Source of the DNA: Piscicola geometra
Lineage: Eukaryota > Annelida > Clitellata > Hirudinida > Piscicolidae
Assembly (NCBI GenBank): GCA_943735955.1
Contig: CALSEQ010000033.1
Location: forward strand, 62,001 to 126,000
Direction of reading: 5' to 3'
Length of the DNA: 64,000 nt
Below the pieces are notes generated by a model. It searched no databases. It was not told the DNA's origin and saw only the letters and a program-made list of their open reading frames with translations. The position numbers and the translations under genes were made by a program. Below are positions 55,551 through 64,000 of the stretch, piece by piece. The first letter of the stretch is position 1. Each line of letters opens with the position of its first letter.

Positions 55551-55905
55551 ACTACTTTAGCTCCTCTAAATAAAGACTTTAATTGTGCTGCTCGTCTTGT
55601 TGCTCGTGCTCCTGAATTTGCTCACATTTCTCCTTATCTTCGTTTGTTACATTGGTTACCTTTGAGATCTGAAGTGAATTTTAAAATATGCCTAAATATG
55701 TTTAAAATGTATAACTGTACTGCTCCAATTTATCTTAAAAATCTAATTAAACAACCCTCTAAATCTGGTCTAAGATCATCGACCTTTAAACATTCTTTTC
55801 GTTTTTCAGTTAAACATCTGAAAACGTACTTGTTCAAAACGTGATGGCTGGGCGCTTTTGTTCAATTCGTAAAAGGCGCTATACAAATAATTATTGATTG
55901 ATTGG
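55551..55905 (+). mobile_element. CR1/L2-like LINE 3' end, copy 2
   Basis: Starting directly at the GATT tail of copy 1, an open frame of about 100 codons gives NCAARLVARAPEF, then YLRLLHWLPLRSEVNFKI, then LRSSTFKHSFRFSVKHLKTY and a stop at 55,844. That is the extreme C-terminus of a CR1/L2-like reverse transcriptase, here uninterrupted. It is followed by GGCGCTATACAAATAATT and ATTGATTGATTG. The sequence differs enough from copy 1 to be another subfamily. Direct head-to-tail abutment suggests insertion into, or priming on, the tail of copy 1. Confidence 0.75.
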
Positions 55906-56291
55906 TTTATGACACAAGAAATTAACTATATCAGAAAAAGTTAAAAGTTAATAATTCTAATGCACACATTAATTTTCTATACGAAAACCTGTGAAAACGG
56001 AAGCCAAAGCGTTGACTTCCTTTGTAAACGACTATCCTCGAAGTGCAAGCCTTCAAGCATACATATATAGCAGAGGTGCACAACCCGCGGCCCGCGGGCC
56101 GCATGCGGCCCTTTGGCCTGTTTGATGCAGCCCCCAGCCAACTAGTCCATTTTGGCTATTTGCGGCCCTAACAGAATTTTAAATCGACGCACCCGCCCAT
56201 CTCTTTTTATAGTACTGTTTGCACTTTCCTAATAAAAAACGATTGAAACAACAACAACGAGCGATAATTGAGTTATTTTAAGTTAGTAAAA

Positions 56292-58064
56292 ATGTCAAAG
56301 CGTAAAATTGAAGCAGAAAATCGTCAGTTTAATGAAGAATGGACAAATGCAGCATTTCAACGGAACAGCTTTGGGCCTAATTTGTCGCGAGTCCGTAACT
56401 GTAATGAAGGACTACAATTGCAAAAGACATTATGAAACCAAACACGCTGCTACGTTTGATGATGTGAAAGATGAAGCTAGAAAAAATATAACTGATCAAC
56501 TTGTAAAAAGATTGTCATCTGAGCAAAATATTTTTACAAAAAAAGTTAATGAAAATAAGACTTTTGTTCGTGCCGGTTGTGCCGTAGCACAGATTATTGC
56601 GCGATTGTCTCGACCATTTACTGATGTTGATTTTGTCAAAAACTGCATGCAAGCCATTTGCAAAGAAGTCTGTCCTGAGAAAACAGACCTGTTCAACAAG
56701 TGGCATTGTCACGGATGACTTTCCAGCGCCGGATGGTTGATGTATCCAATGACGTTTGCGTGACAAGCTTGCCATTTGCAAGCATTTTTCAATTGCCTTA
56801 GATGAGAGCACAGATAACGTTGACACAGCACAGCTTTTGGTTTTTGTTTGTGCGGTGGATGAGAACTGTAAATTAACTCAGGAATTAGCAAGAATGGCTT
56901 CACTACGTGGACGTACGACTGGTGCAGATATTTTCAGGAGTGAAATCTGTTCTTGAAAACCTTAACGTTTAGTGGCCAAAGCTCTGTAGTGTTACTACTG
57001 ACGGTGCACCCGCCATGACTGGTAAAGAATTAGGACTTGTTGCTCATCTGCGATCACATTTGCGAAACTTAGGAATTCCAACAGACACCATCCACGCATA
57101 CCGCTGCATCATACATCAAGAGTCACTGTGTACACGAGTCATTAATTTTGAATATTTTATGAAATTTGCTTTTAAATCAGTGAACTTCATATGAGCAAAA
57201 GGACTGAACCATCGACAATTCAGATCATTTCTTGAAAACATTGAGTCAGAATATTGTGACATACCATATCACACTTATGTAAGGCGGTTGAGTCGAGGAA
57301 AAGTTCTAACTAGGTTTGTAGAACTACGAAAGGAAATCTGTGAATTCCTTGTTACCAAAGGCAAAGACACAGCTGTTTTTACAGACAAACAGTGGTTGGC
57401 AGACTTAGCATTTTTGACAGACATAACAGAACACTTGAATAAATTGAATCTGCGTCTTCAAGGCAAAGATCACTACATCTTTGATATGTACCAAGAGCTG
57501 CTATCATTCACGTTGAAGCTATGGCTGTTTTGTTTGAATCTGCAATCTGTTAATTCATGTCATTTTCCTATTTGCTCAGCTTTTCAGAAGGAATGCCAAT
57601 GTGACTTCAATAAATACCACGACAGTTTTGAAGCGTTACTAAAGGAATTTAATGAACGTTTTGATGCATTCAGGGAGCATAAGGATTTATTCAACTTCAT
57701 CCGTGACCCCTTCTCTTGTGCTGTAGAATCCGTACCTGAACAATGTCAGTTAGAAGTCATTGATCTTCAATGTTCACCAGAATTAAAGTTTGCGTTTCAG
57801 CATAACTCCATTTTAACTTTTTATGAAAGTCTTAGTTCAGTTAAATATGGAGCGGTCAAAGATTTGGCTTGCCGAATCTTGTCTGCATTTGGCAGCACAT
57901 ACGTGTGTGAACAAACGTTTTCAGTCATGAACACAAATAAAAATAAACTGAGATCATCCTCGACTGATGATAATCTTATTTCGATTTTGAGGCTTGCAGC
58001 AACAGAACTCGAACCCAATAGTGACAATGTTGTTGCAACCATTCAGGTTCTACCTTCTCATTAA
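56292..58064 (+). pseudogene. hAT transposase of the GTF2IRD2/ZBED type, frameshifted
   Basis: Translation starts at ATG 56,292 with MSKRKIEAENRQFNEEW. A frameshift near 56,345 leads to LICRESVTV, then DYNCKRHYETKHA (BED-like finger, with Gly in place of the first Cys) and KTFVRAGCAVAQIIA. Another shift near 56,705-56,760 leads to HFSIALDESTDN (first catalytic Asp). A further shift near 56,940 leads to TTDGAPAMTG (second Asp) and CIIHQESLC; stops occur at about 56,970 and 57,193. From 57,195 the frame is open to TAA at 58,064, ending with the dimerisation domain, FGSTYVCEQTFSVMNTNKNK. The family is related to the transposase domesticated in GTF2IRD2. At least three frameshifts and two stops make it inactive, though the last 290 codons are still intact. 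Confidence 0.85.
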
Positions 58065-58068
58065 AATA

Positions 58069-58318
58069 CTAACATTTAGTTATTCATACATTTTTAAATA
58101 ACGTTATTTTTTTGTTATGACATTTATTAAAAACTTGCATTCTTAGAGTTTTTTAAAAATTTATTTATTCGTACATGTTTAAATAACGTTATTTTTTTTT
58201 AATGACATTTATTAAAAACTTGCATTCTTTGAGTTTTTTTACATTTAGTTATTCATACATGTTTAAATAACGTTATTTTTCATGACATTCATTAAAAATT
58301 TGCATTCTTCGAGTTGTT
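58069..58318. repeat. Threefold 80-88 bp tandem repeat in the hAT 3' region
   Basis: Three consecutive copies share TTATTCATACATGTTTAAAT, then AACGTTATTTTT, then TGACATTTATTAAAAACTTG and CATTCTTNGAGTTTTTT. They lie between the transposase stop and the right terminus. The differences are mostly T-run length and single substitutions. Confidence 0.85.
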
Positions 58319-58412
58319 TTATTGTGTCATCTATGTGCACGCTGATGCGGCCCTTGGCGCCCAGGGACTCAGTAATTTTGGCCCTCAGGCTGAAAAAAGT
58401 TGTGCACCCCTG

Positions 58413-59001
58413 CTCTATACAGTCTATATAGTATATACTCTACACACTATACATAAACTATGTATAGTAAATATTTTATCCAGACTATAAAGAGTATATA
58501 TTTTGTATAAACTATTGAAAATTAATATGAACCAATTATTTACTTTACAATAATTAAGAATCCGTTAGTATTCATTAGCTTTACATCGGCTTTATAGCAC
58601 CTCATAATCAAAATAAAAACTAGAAAGCCTAAAGCAAAAAAAAAGTTGCATTTACAAAACTAACCTAAAAGCTAAACTTAATTTAGTTAAGTAAACTTTA
58701 TTAAATGACAATTCACATTAAATTCAAACTGGTTCATTTCTTTAGATAATAAACAAGTTTGACGATAAATACAACGTTTAAATGGCATTTTTATTAAATA
58801 CAATATAAATTCATCTAAGGGAGCTAAGCATTCCCCCTTGGGAGCCCAGTTGTTCAAGATGGAGTTTTTAATGTTCATGTTTGAAATAAAAATAACTTCT
58901 TTTAATTTCGTTTTATATTCTTATGTTTGGGTTCAAATAACTAGACAAGGTATCAATATGAATTTAAATTATTTCTTATGCAATTGAGCTATGAGGCTAC
59001 G
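58413..59001. other. Unique AT-rich spacer between hAT and piggyBac elements
   Basis: No gene or repeat is supported. A 63-codon open frame on the minus strand (58,687-58,878) has no recognisable domain and atypical AT-driven composition. Confidence 0.4.
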
Positions 59002-59193
59002 TTAACCCATTAATGCATGACTCAAAGGAATGAATTAATTTTTTTACATTTTGTTAAAGAAATGATTCTAAAAAATAAAATTACAAAATTAGTCTGAAAT
59101 ATTTTACACAAAAAAAGTAATAATGAAAATAAAAAATGTCCTTAAAAAAGAACACTATGAATTGCTACTGACGGTAATCACGATTCGTGGTAG

Positions 59194-60070
59194 ATGCTGA
59201 AGCACTCTAAATGTAAAGCTACATTACATTTAAGGCATTTTTCTGCACTTTCTTTCCACATTGCTTGCATCTTTTTGCCCATCTTCAATTTGACCAGTAA
59301 AATGATCTTATTATTTTGGATACCACCGATCCACCAAGGCCTTAATCGCTGTTGCACTCTTCCGATGCTCCTTGATATGAGTTTATCAAATAACCAAGCC
59401 TATTATTAAGACGCCAAACTGTATTCCCAAACCTTATGGGTTCCCTCTGATAAACTCTTTTGATGAATGCCTCCCATAATATGGCACGATTGATTCATCA
59501 ATTGCCAAAAGAATTCTTTGGGCTAAAACTTGTGAAATCTGTCATTCATAGCATCAAATAATGGAAGCACTTTGGCCATTCTGTCTAATTTATTAATTTT
59601 CTCATTGTGATTGCAATGAAAATACCTTAATAATTATTCAAATCTGTTGAAAGTTATAGCATTGCTTACAGCTAGATTGTGTCCATGGTCACTTTGTTCG
59701 CAATAAATCCTGCGATTTGCCAAAGGAACACAGCCTCTTGAATTTGAGGGTAGAGCGCTATAGAAATTTATTTGATTGATTGATTGCCTGAAAGAATGAG
59801 TATAGGCTATACTTATGCTTTCAGGTTTGCTCCTTTAGCAAACCGCAGGATTTACTGCGAACAAAGCGACCATGGACACAATCTAGCTATACTGTATAGT
59901 TATCAACTTGATGGCTGTTACATAAAAAAACAAATTAAAAAATGTGAGGGAAGACATGTTTTCAAATTTTGATTTGTCGTTTGAACTATTAGAACTGTAT
60001 CTGCTGAGAAGAAATCATTGTCATCTTCCAAAATACTAATGACTTCATGAAGAGCGAATCTGAAAATAAT
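59194..60070 (-). pseudogene. piggyBac transposase remnant (PGBD-like)
   Basis: Minus-strand frames, read from high to low coordinates, give an acidic N-terminal part near 60,060-60,000 (ALHEVISILEDDNDFFSAD), then after the inverted-repeat insertion NRFE.LLRYFHCN near 59,650-59,610, then KVLPLFDAMNDRFHKF, then LAIDESIVPYYGRHSSKEFI near 59,510-59,450. The last contains the DES of the catalytic core, as in the family's IDE.M.P.KGR..(K/L)(K/Q)Y. Next come WRLNNRLGYLI and YQG near 59,400-59,350, and finally CKQCGKKV and CNVALHLECFSIYH near 59,260-59,190, the C-terminal cysteine finger. Several stops and frameshifts, and loss of much of the core, make it dead. Confidence 0.8.
59670..59888. repeat. 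219 bp inverted repeat (60 bp arms) inside the piggyBac
   Basis: The left arm (59,670-59,729), starting AGCTAGATTGTGTCCATGGT, is matched by the reverse complement of 59,829-59,888 with 5 mismatches in 60, all transitions. The 99 bp loop contains a LINE tail (AGCGCTATAGAAATTTATTT then GATTGATTGATTG at 59,753-59,786). It interrupts the transposase, so it arrived after the piggyBac or formed within it. Confidence 0.85.
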
Positions 60071-60481
60071 TTATTTTACCATCAGTATTACTGCATAATG
60101 TCCTTAAAATAGAACACTCAATAAAACACAGTTTTGGGAAATAATATTAGATGTAAAATAAAATTTATTTTAAAATAAGATATAAGAATAAATCCCAATA
60201 AAATAATATTAAATAGTATGAATGGTAAAAATTAAATTAAATAATAACTAACTTTTTTTCACGAGCCCTTAAAAAAACACAAAAACTTTTGGTTATCGTT
60301 TGAAAATCAGAATATCGAAACACTCAATCAATTTGGGATCAAACAGATAAAATAGACAAAAACTTCAGTTTATACAGGATTGGATTAACTTCAGAAATAA
60401 TAAATATAATCAAGATAACTATTTTTAAATTTTGTTTGAATTGTTGTAGTTAAAAAAGGACAGTATGCATTAATGGGTTAA

Positions 60482-60762
60482 AAATCGTTCCATCTTGTGC
60501 AACCTGCCCCTATCAATATACATCATAGCTAGAAACCTTCAGGCTAAAAATTTTGAAACATGCATACCGTGGGCTAGAATTAGAAAAAGTGGATTTTTGT
60601 TTTTATTTAATTAAAATAAATAAATGAATTGGAAATAAATTATTTATAAATGCATGGAACATTTGAAGCTACAATATAAGCCTATTCCAATCTTTCTAGC
60701 ACAACATGAAGTTTTATAAAAATAGGCTTTTGTTAATCCACAAAATTTTTAATATATTATAT
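60482..60762. other. AT-rich spacer, nothing recognised
   Basis: 281 bp between the piggyBac element and the TAG microsatellite. It has no supported gene, repeat or regulatory site. Confidence 0.4.
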
Positions 60763-60774
60763 TAATAGTAGTAT

Positions 60775-60815
<41 letters not shown>

Positions 60816-60834
60816 TGAGTAGTTGTAGTAGTAT

Positions 60835-60926
<92 letters not shown>

Positions 60927-61041
60927 GTAGTGATAGTAATAGTAATAGTAATAGTAATAGTAGTACTAGTAGTACTAGTAATAATAGTAGTAGAAGTAGT
61001 AGTAATAGTAGAAGCAGTAGTAGTAGTAATAGTAGTAGTAC

Positions 61042-61112
<71 letters not shown>

Positions 61113-61113
61113 A

Positions 61114-61158
<45 letters not shown>

Positions 61159-61160
61159 CA
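60763..61160. repeat. (TAG)n microsatellite, about 400 bp
   Basis: A TAG/AGT trinucleotide repeat with scattered interruptions (ATTAGT, GTGATAGT, ACTAGT, AAGCAGT). Apparent poly-Ser, poly-Val and poly-Thr frames come from it and are not genes. Confidence 0.97.
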
Positions 61161-61163
61161 GTA

Positions 61164-63246
61164 GGTTCCAAGGTTGTCATAGCCAAGGGGTGGCAGTGGG
61201 GATAAGCACCCACTGCCTATAAAGTGCTCCTTTACGGCGTGCGTCTCTGTACCGCCTCTGACAACTAAGTCCAACTCCTGGCCTGCTCGCGGCGGAACTG
61301 CTTCTACTGACAGGAGAAGGGGCGAAGGCGGGTCACTGGCGCCTTAAAACCAGTCGCTTCGGGCAGATGGGGCTCGTCAGCCCGGCAAGGCAACCCATCT
61401 AAGAGAAGGAAAACTCTGACTACCAACCGCTGCTGCCTTGCAGGCTATCCATTCATGGAAAAGGCTTTGGGAGTCAACCCCGAGGAAAAATCAGGAGTCG
61501 GAGTCCCTAAGGCAGTGGATCGTCATCTATGATGTCCTTCCGGCAACTCCTGCAGCCAAGTCGGCTCTAAGCGTGGTGCTTGCACCCCCTTGGATCTAGT
61601 CGACGAAGCCGAGAGGGGGGTCCTGTTGTTTGGGCAGCACAAGACCTCCACACGCTTTGCCCAGGCTAGCGCCCTGGAGATGTTCACTCCAGTCTCGCTT
61701 TACGGCGAGAGGACAAACAAGAAGACAGCAGTTTACGGGTTATAAGTCCCTGCTCAATTGGCGTAGAGCTGGACGCCACGGGTTGTCTTCAATGGTGGGA
61801 GGGACCCTCGCAGTTCCATGGTAACTACCGCCCGTCCTAAGCCGGGCAGCCCCCAGTCAATAAGGTGTTACCCGTCACGGCCTGCCTGCTTCAGTGGGTG
61901 CCTGGAGCTTAGAGCACAGCTCAACAAGCAGGCCGTTATCTTCACGCACCAAACAACTACAAATACAAAAAGATGGAGATTCCAGCTCTCCGTATCGCAA
62001 GCTGGAACGTAAGTACTATGCGCACTGGACTGAGTGATGACCTTCGTGAAATTGAAGACCTTCGCAAGACTGCAGTCATTGATCATGAGCTGCACAGACT
62101 AAACGTCGATGTTGCAGCCCTAACGGAAACGCGTCTTCCAGAGTCTGGATCCTTGAGGGAGGAACACTACACGTTCTTTTGGCAGGGGGAAGGAGAAGAG
62201 GAGACCAGGGAACACGGAGTCGGCTTCGCCATCAAGAACACCCTGCTTTGCATGTCCGAATCTCCTTCCCGCGGCACAGAGAGAATCCTCACTCTACGCC
62301 TTCTCACAGCATCTGGCTTTGCTAATCTTCTGTGCATCTATGCACCGACCATGCAAGCCAGCACCGAGACTAAAGATCAATTCTACGAACAACTAAGCAG
62401 CGTTGTTGCCACAGTCCCTGCCTCCGAACACCTCTACCTTCTGGGAGATTTTAACGCCCGTGTTGGCTCTGACCACGACTCATGGCCAGATGTGCTGGGT
62501 CACCATGGCATCGGGAAAATGAACGAAAACGGCCAGAGACTACTCGAATTCTGTTGCTACCACAACCTGTGCGTAACAAACACATACTTCCAGAGCAAAG
62601 CATGTCACAAGGTGTCTTGGAGACATCCAAGATCAAATCATTGGCATCAACTGGACTTGATCATCACCAGGCACAACTCGTTGAACAACGTCCGCAGCAC
62701 CAGAGCTTACCATAGTGCCGATTGCGATACAGACCACTCTCTGATCGCGTCGGAGATAAAGTTGCGCCCCAAGAGGCTCCACCTCTCCAAGAAGAAATGC
62801 CAGCCGAAAATCAAAACCTATCAGACCACCCATCAGGCCAAGAACCAAGAGTTCATAGATCGGCTGGGGGAGCTGCAACACTGCAACCAAGAGCCTAATG
62901 CGGAAGTCAGATGGAACTCGCTTCGGAATACCATCTTCAGAACTGCTTTACTCACGTATGGCAAAAAGGAACACAAGAACACCGATTGGTTCGAAACGAA
63001 CGCGGCAGATCTCGAGCCTGTTATTGACGCCAAGAGAAAGGCATTGATCGAATACAAACGCGACCCGAGTCAGTCCACCTTCGAAGAGTTGAAAGCTGCC
63101 CGAAGAAAGGCCCAGCAGACGGCTCGACGCTGCGCGAATGACTATTGCCTTCAACTGGCGAATAGCCAGGATCGGTCTGCTGAGCCACTCCAGAAACTGC
63201 CACCAAAGAGCATATGAGAGCGGTATCATCATCAACCGAGATGGAT
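61164..63246 (+). mobile_element. Endonuclease-type LINE segment, 3' truncated
   Basis: The GC content rises abruptly at 61,164 (AGGTTCCAAGG) and stays high to about 63,240, unlike the AT-rich surroundings. An 800 bp leader, containing a hairpin GGCAGTGGG/CCCACTGCC (61,192-61,217), precedes a 414-codon frame with an apurinic-endonuclease domain. After the stop at 63,217 the sequence dissolves into a second TAG repeat; no reverse transcriptase follows. TAG repeats on both sides suggest insertion into, or expansion next to, a microsatellite. Confidence 0.7.
61973..63217 (+). CDS. LINE endonuclease (AP-endonuclease-like EEP domain), RT lost
   Basis: 414 codons, uninterrupted, from an ATG 11 codons before the family's opening motif. 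Residues 1-235 form an endonuclease/exonuclease/phosphatase domain: LRIASWNVSTMRTG (metal-binding Asn), ALTETRL (catalytic Glu), LLCIYAPT, LLGDFNARVG (Asp and Asn), WRHPRSNHWHQLDLII and CDTDHSLI (terminal Asp-His). Such domains nick target DNA for reverse transcription in non-LTR elements; database entries named craniofacial development protein 2-like are usually this type. Residues 240-414 are a charged linker rich in Lys, Gln and Arg. In an intact element the reverse transcriptase would follow; here the frame ends near AYESG and TAG repeats begin. All catalytic residues are present, so the domain could fold, but alone it is not a mobile-element ORF. Clade assignment is uncertain. Confidence 0.75.
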   Translation: MEIPALRIASWNVSTMRTGLSDDLREIEDLRKTAVIDHELHRLNVDVAALTETRLPESGSLREEHYTFFWQGEGEEETREHGVGFAIKNTLLCMSESPSRGTERILTLRLLTASGFANLLCIYAPTMQASTETKDQFYEQLSSVVATVPASEHLYLLGDFNARVGSDHDSWPDVLGHHGIGKMNENGQRLLEFCCYHNLCVTNTYFQSKACHKVSWRHPRSNHWHQLDLIITRHNSLNNVRSTRAYHSADCDTDHSLIASEIKLRPKRLHLSKKKCQPKIKTYQTTHQAKNQEFIDRLGELQHCNQEPNAEVRWNSLRNTIFRTALLTYGKKEHKNTDWFETNAADLEPVIDAKRKALIEYKRDPSQSTFEELKAARRKAQQTARRCANDYCLQLANSQDRSAEPLQKLPPKSI

Positions 63247-63249
63247 GAA

Positions 63250-63296
63250 TGCCAAGTAGCAGTAGTAAGATTATTAGTACAATTAGCAGAGTTGTC

Positions 63297-63374
<78 letters not shown>

Positions 63375-63410
63375 GTAGTAGTAGTATTAGTAGTAGTAGT
63401 AGTAGTAGTA
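63250..63410. repeat. (TAG)n microsatellite, 160 bp
   Basis: A near-pure TAG repeat with a few ATT interruptions. Its right edge coincides with a splice-donor-like ACCTGG (CCAGGT on the minus strand), so the repeat would begin the intron of the candidate exon at 63,412. Confidence 0.95.
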
Positions 63411-63411
63411 C

Positions 63412-63584
63412 CTGGCCAGTGAAGTCAGAGTGGTTTCTCTTGAAGGACTGCTTCTTGAAGCAGGCATAGCACTTGGCGACAGCAGCGACCACCTCGGCCA
63501 ACATGCCTGTGTAGCGCTTGCTGCCAGTCAAGAAGAGACACAAGGAAGAAGCTGGAATCTTGGGGAGGAAAACGTGCATGTAGT
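63412..63584 (-). CDS. Candidate internal exon of an unidentified host gene
   Basis: On the minus strand, 173 bp between an AG acceptor (CATAACAG at 63,585-63,586) and a CAG|GTACTA donor (63,411-63,410) is open for 57 codons after a split one. The peptide runs YMHVFLPKIPASSLCLFLTG, then SKRYTGMLAEVVAAVAKCYA, then CFKKQSFKRNHSDFTGQ. Codon third positions are GC-rich (CAC, CCC, CTC, GGC, CTG, GCC, TTC, AAG), as in conserved coding exons, while the flanks are microsatellite and AT-rich DNA. The incoming phase is 1 and the outgoing phase 0. I do not recognise the protein. The acceptor lacks a strong pyrimidine tract, so the left border is the weaker one. It could also be a fragment of an unrecognised transposon gene. 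Confidence 0.4.
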
Positions 63585-63659
63585 CTGTTATGGTGACAGA
63601 TTCAGTGTTGTGGTGGTGGTGGTGTTGTTATGCTTGTGTGTAATGAAGTGGTGTGGTGA

Positions 63660-64000
63660 TGCGTCAACCTCATCAGTGCCTATGCACCAACCCTCAACGC
63701 AACGAGTGATTCAAAGCTGAGTTCTATGACCAGCTAGATTCGCTTTTCAACAAAATCCCTAAAGAAGAACAACTAATACTGCTAGGTGACTTTAATGCAA
63801 GAGTGGGTGATGATCATTACTCTTGGTCCCATGTCTTGGTAAATTTGGTGTTGGAAAGATGAATGAAAATGGACAGCGCTCTGGAGATGTGCTCCTATCA
63901 CAATCTCAGCATCACCAACACTTTTTTTCAGACGAAACCACAGCATAAAGTTTCGTGGAGACACCCACGATCTAAACACTGGCACCAGCTCGACCTCATC
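63660..64000 (+). pseudogene. Second LINE endonuclease copy, frameshifted, runs off the window
   Basis: Mixed plus-strand frames give VNLISAYAPT near 63,665, then EFYDQLDSLFNKIP, then LLGDFNARVGDDHYSW near 63,780-63,825, then FGVGKMNENGQR, and finally EMCSYHNLSITNTFFQ and VSWRHPRSKHWHQLDLI at the right edge. These align with residues 118-228 of the endonuclease at 61,973. Frameshifts are needed near 63,712, 63,838 and 63,880. It begins after GTGGTGGTGGTG-rich sequence. The copies differ at many positions, so this is an older or different subfamily member, not a recent duplicate. Confidence 0.75.

Larger units (their letters stand above)
56071..58412 (+). mobile_element. Full-length hAT transposon (GTF2IRD2/Charlie-type), inactive
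   Basis: The terminal inverted repeats are CAGAGGTGCACAAC at 56,071 and the complement of CAGGGGTGCACAAC ending at 58,412. Each is followed inward by GC-rich GGCCGC/GCGGCC motifs. The flanking 8-mers (ATATATAG and CTCTATAC) do not form a clean target duplication. The element spans 2,342 bp and contains one transposase gene on the plus strand with several lesions, plus a threefold tandem repeat before the right end. GC-rich termini stand out in AT-rich DNA. Confidence 0.85.
59002..60481 (-). mobile_element. piggyBac-type transposon, inactive, with TTAA flanks
   Basis: The element is framed by TTAA at 59,002-59,005 and 60,478-60,481. Inside, the inverted termini are CCCATTAATGCATG on the left and the complement of CCCATTAATGCATA on the right. 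TTAA target duplication with CCC-starting ends is diagnostic of piggyBac. The transposase remnant is on the minus strand. The element is 1.48 kb against well over 2 kb for autonomous members, so it is internally deleted, and it carries a 219 bp inverted-repeat insertion at 59,670-59,888. Confidence 0.85.

Noticed and set aside
59784..59972. Plus-strand 62-codon gene
   Set aside because: It runs through one arm of the inverted repeat and antisense piggyBac remnant.
60749..61222. Poly-Ser, poly-Val and poly-Thr proteins
   Set aside because: They are frame translations of the TAG/CTA microsatellite with no non-repeat coding context.
63430..63720. Plus-strand 96-codon frame
   Set aside because: It is the antisense shadow of the better-supported minus-strand exon and then enters a GTG microsatellite.

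Overview
This is nuclear DNA of an animal, most likely a marine invertebrate; the species cannot be fixed from the sequence. The evidence is spliced exons with GT/AG borders, a kelch-repeat exon, two exons matching PGAP3 (a GPI-anchor remodelling factor), and metazoan transposons (hAT, piggyBac, CR1/L2-type LINEs, an endonuclease-bearing LINE, a tRNA-derived SINE). There is no prokaryotic gene organisation.

Layout. (1) 1-41,496 is one uninterrupted minisatellite of 9-10 bp units (CACCACCTGG, CACCACTTTG, CACCACTTG and point variants). It runs off the left edge and has higher-order structure: a 1,802 bp tandem duplication and multi-kilobase blocks recurring at offsets of about 6.0, 7.0, 7.6 and 8.1 kb. 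A patch at about 20.9-24.0 kb is full of 1-bp indels. The very long reading frames here are by-products of repeat composition. (2) 41,581-41,802 is the terminal exon of a kelch-repeat gene, starting 84 bp after the array ends, so the array probably lies in its last intron. (3) 41.9-44.1 kb holds a truncated tRNA-Gln-like sequence, a SINE, and a LINE 3' region split by a decayed hAT element. (4) 44.9-47.6 kb is a series of AT-rich tandem repeats with units of 16, 17, 16, 30 and 19 bp. (5) 49.2-50.9 kb is about 49 copies of a G-rich 35 bp unit. (6) 51.0-53.4 kb is an inverted-repeat-bounded element made of CCCATATGGG/CCCATATAGG arrays. (7) 53.5-54.1 kb carries exons 2 and 1 of a PGAP3-like gene on the minus strand. 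(8) 54.4-55.9 kb holds CR1/L2-like LINE 3' fragments with (ATTG)n tails. (9) 56.07-58.41 kb is a complete-length but frameshifted GTF2IRD2-type hAT element. (10) 59.0-60.5 kb is a piggyBac element with TTAA flanks and a dead transposase, containing a 60 bp inverted repeat. (11) 60.8-64.0 kb has TAG microsatellites around a GC-richer LINE segment with an intact endonuclease ORF, a candidate host exon on the minus strand, and a second, frameshifted endonuclease copy leaving the window.

The two recognisable host loci are the 3' end of the kelch gene (plus strand) and the 5' end of PGAP3 (minus strand). They point toward each other across about 12 kb of transposons and satellites, and the downstream PGAP3 exons were not found in that interval. 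No concerted gene system is present. The unusual content is architectural: a hierarchical megabase-style satellite embedded at a gene's 3' end, and nested mobile elements with shared tails.
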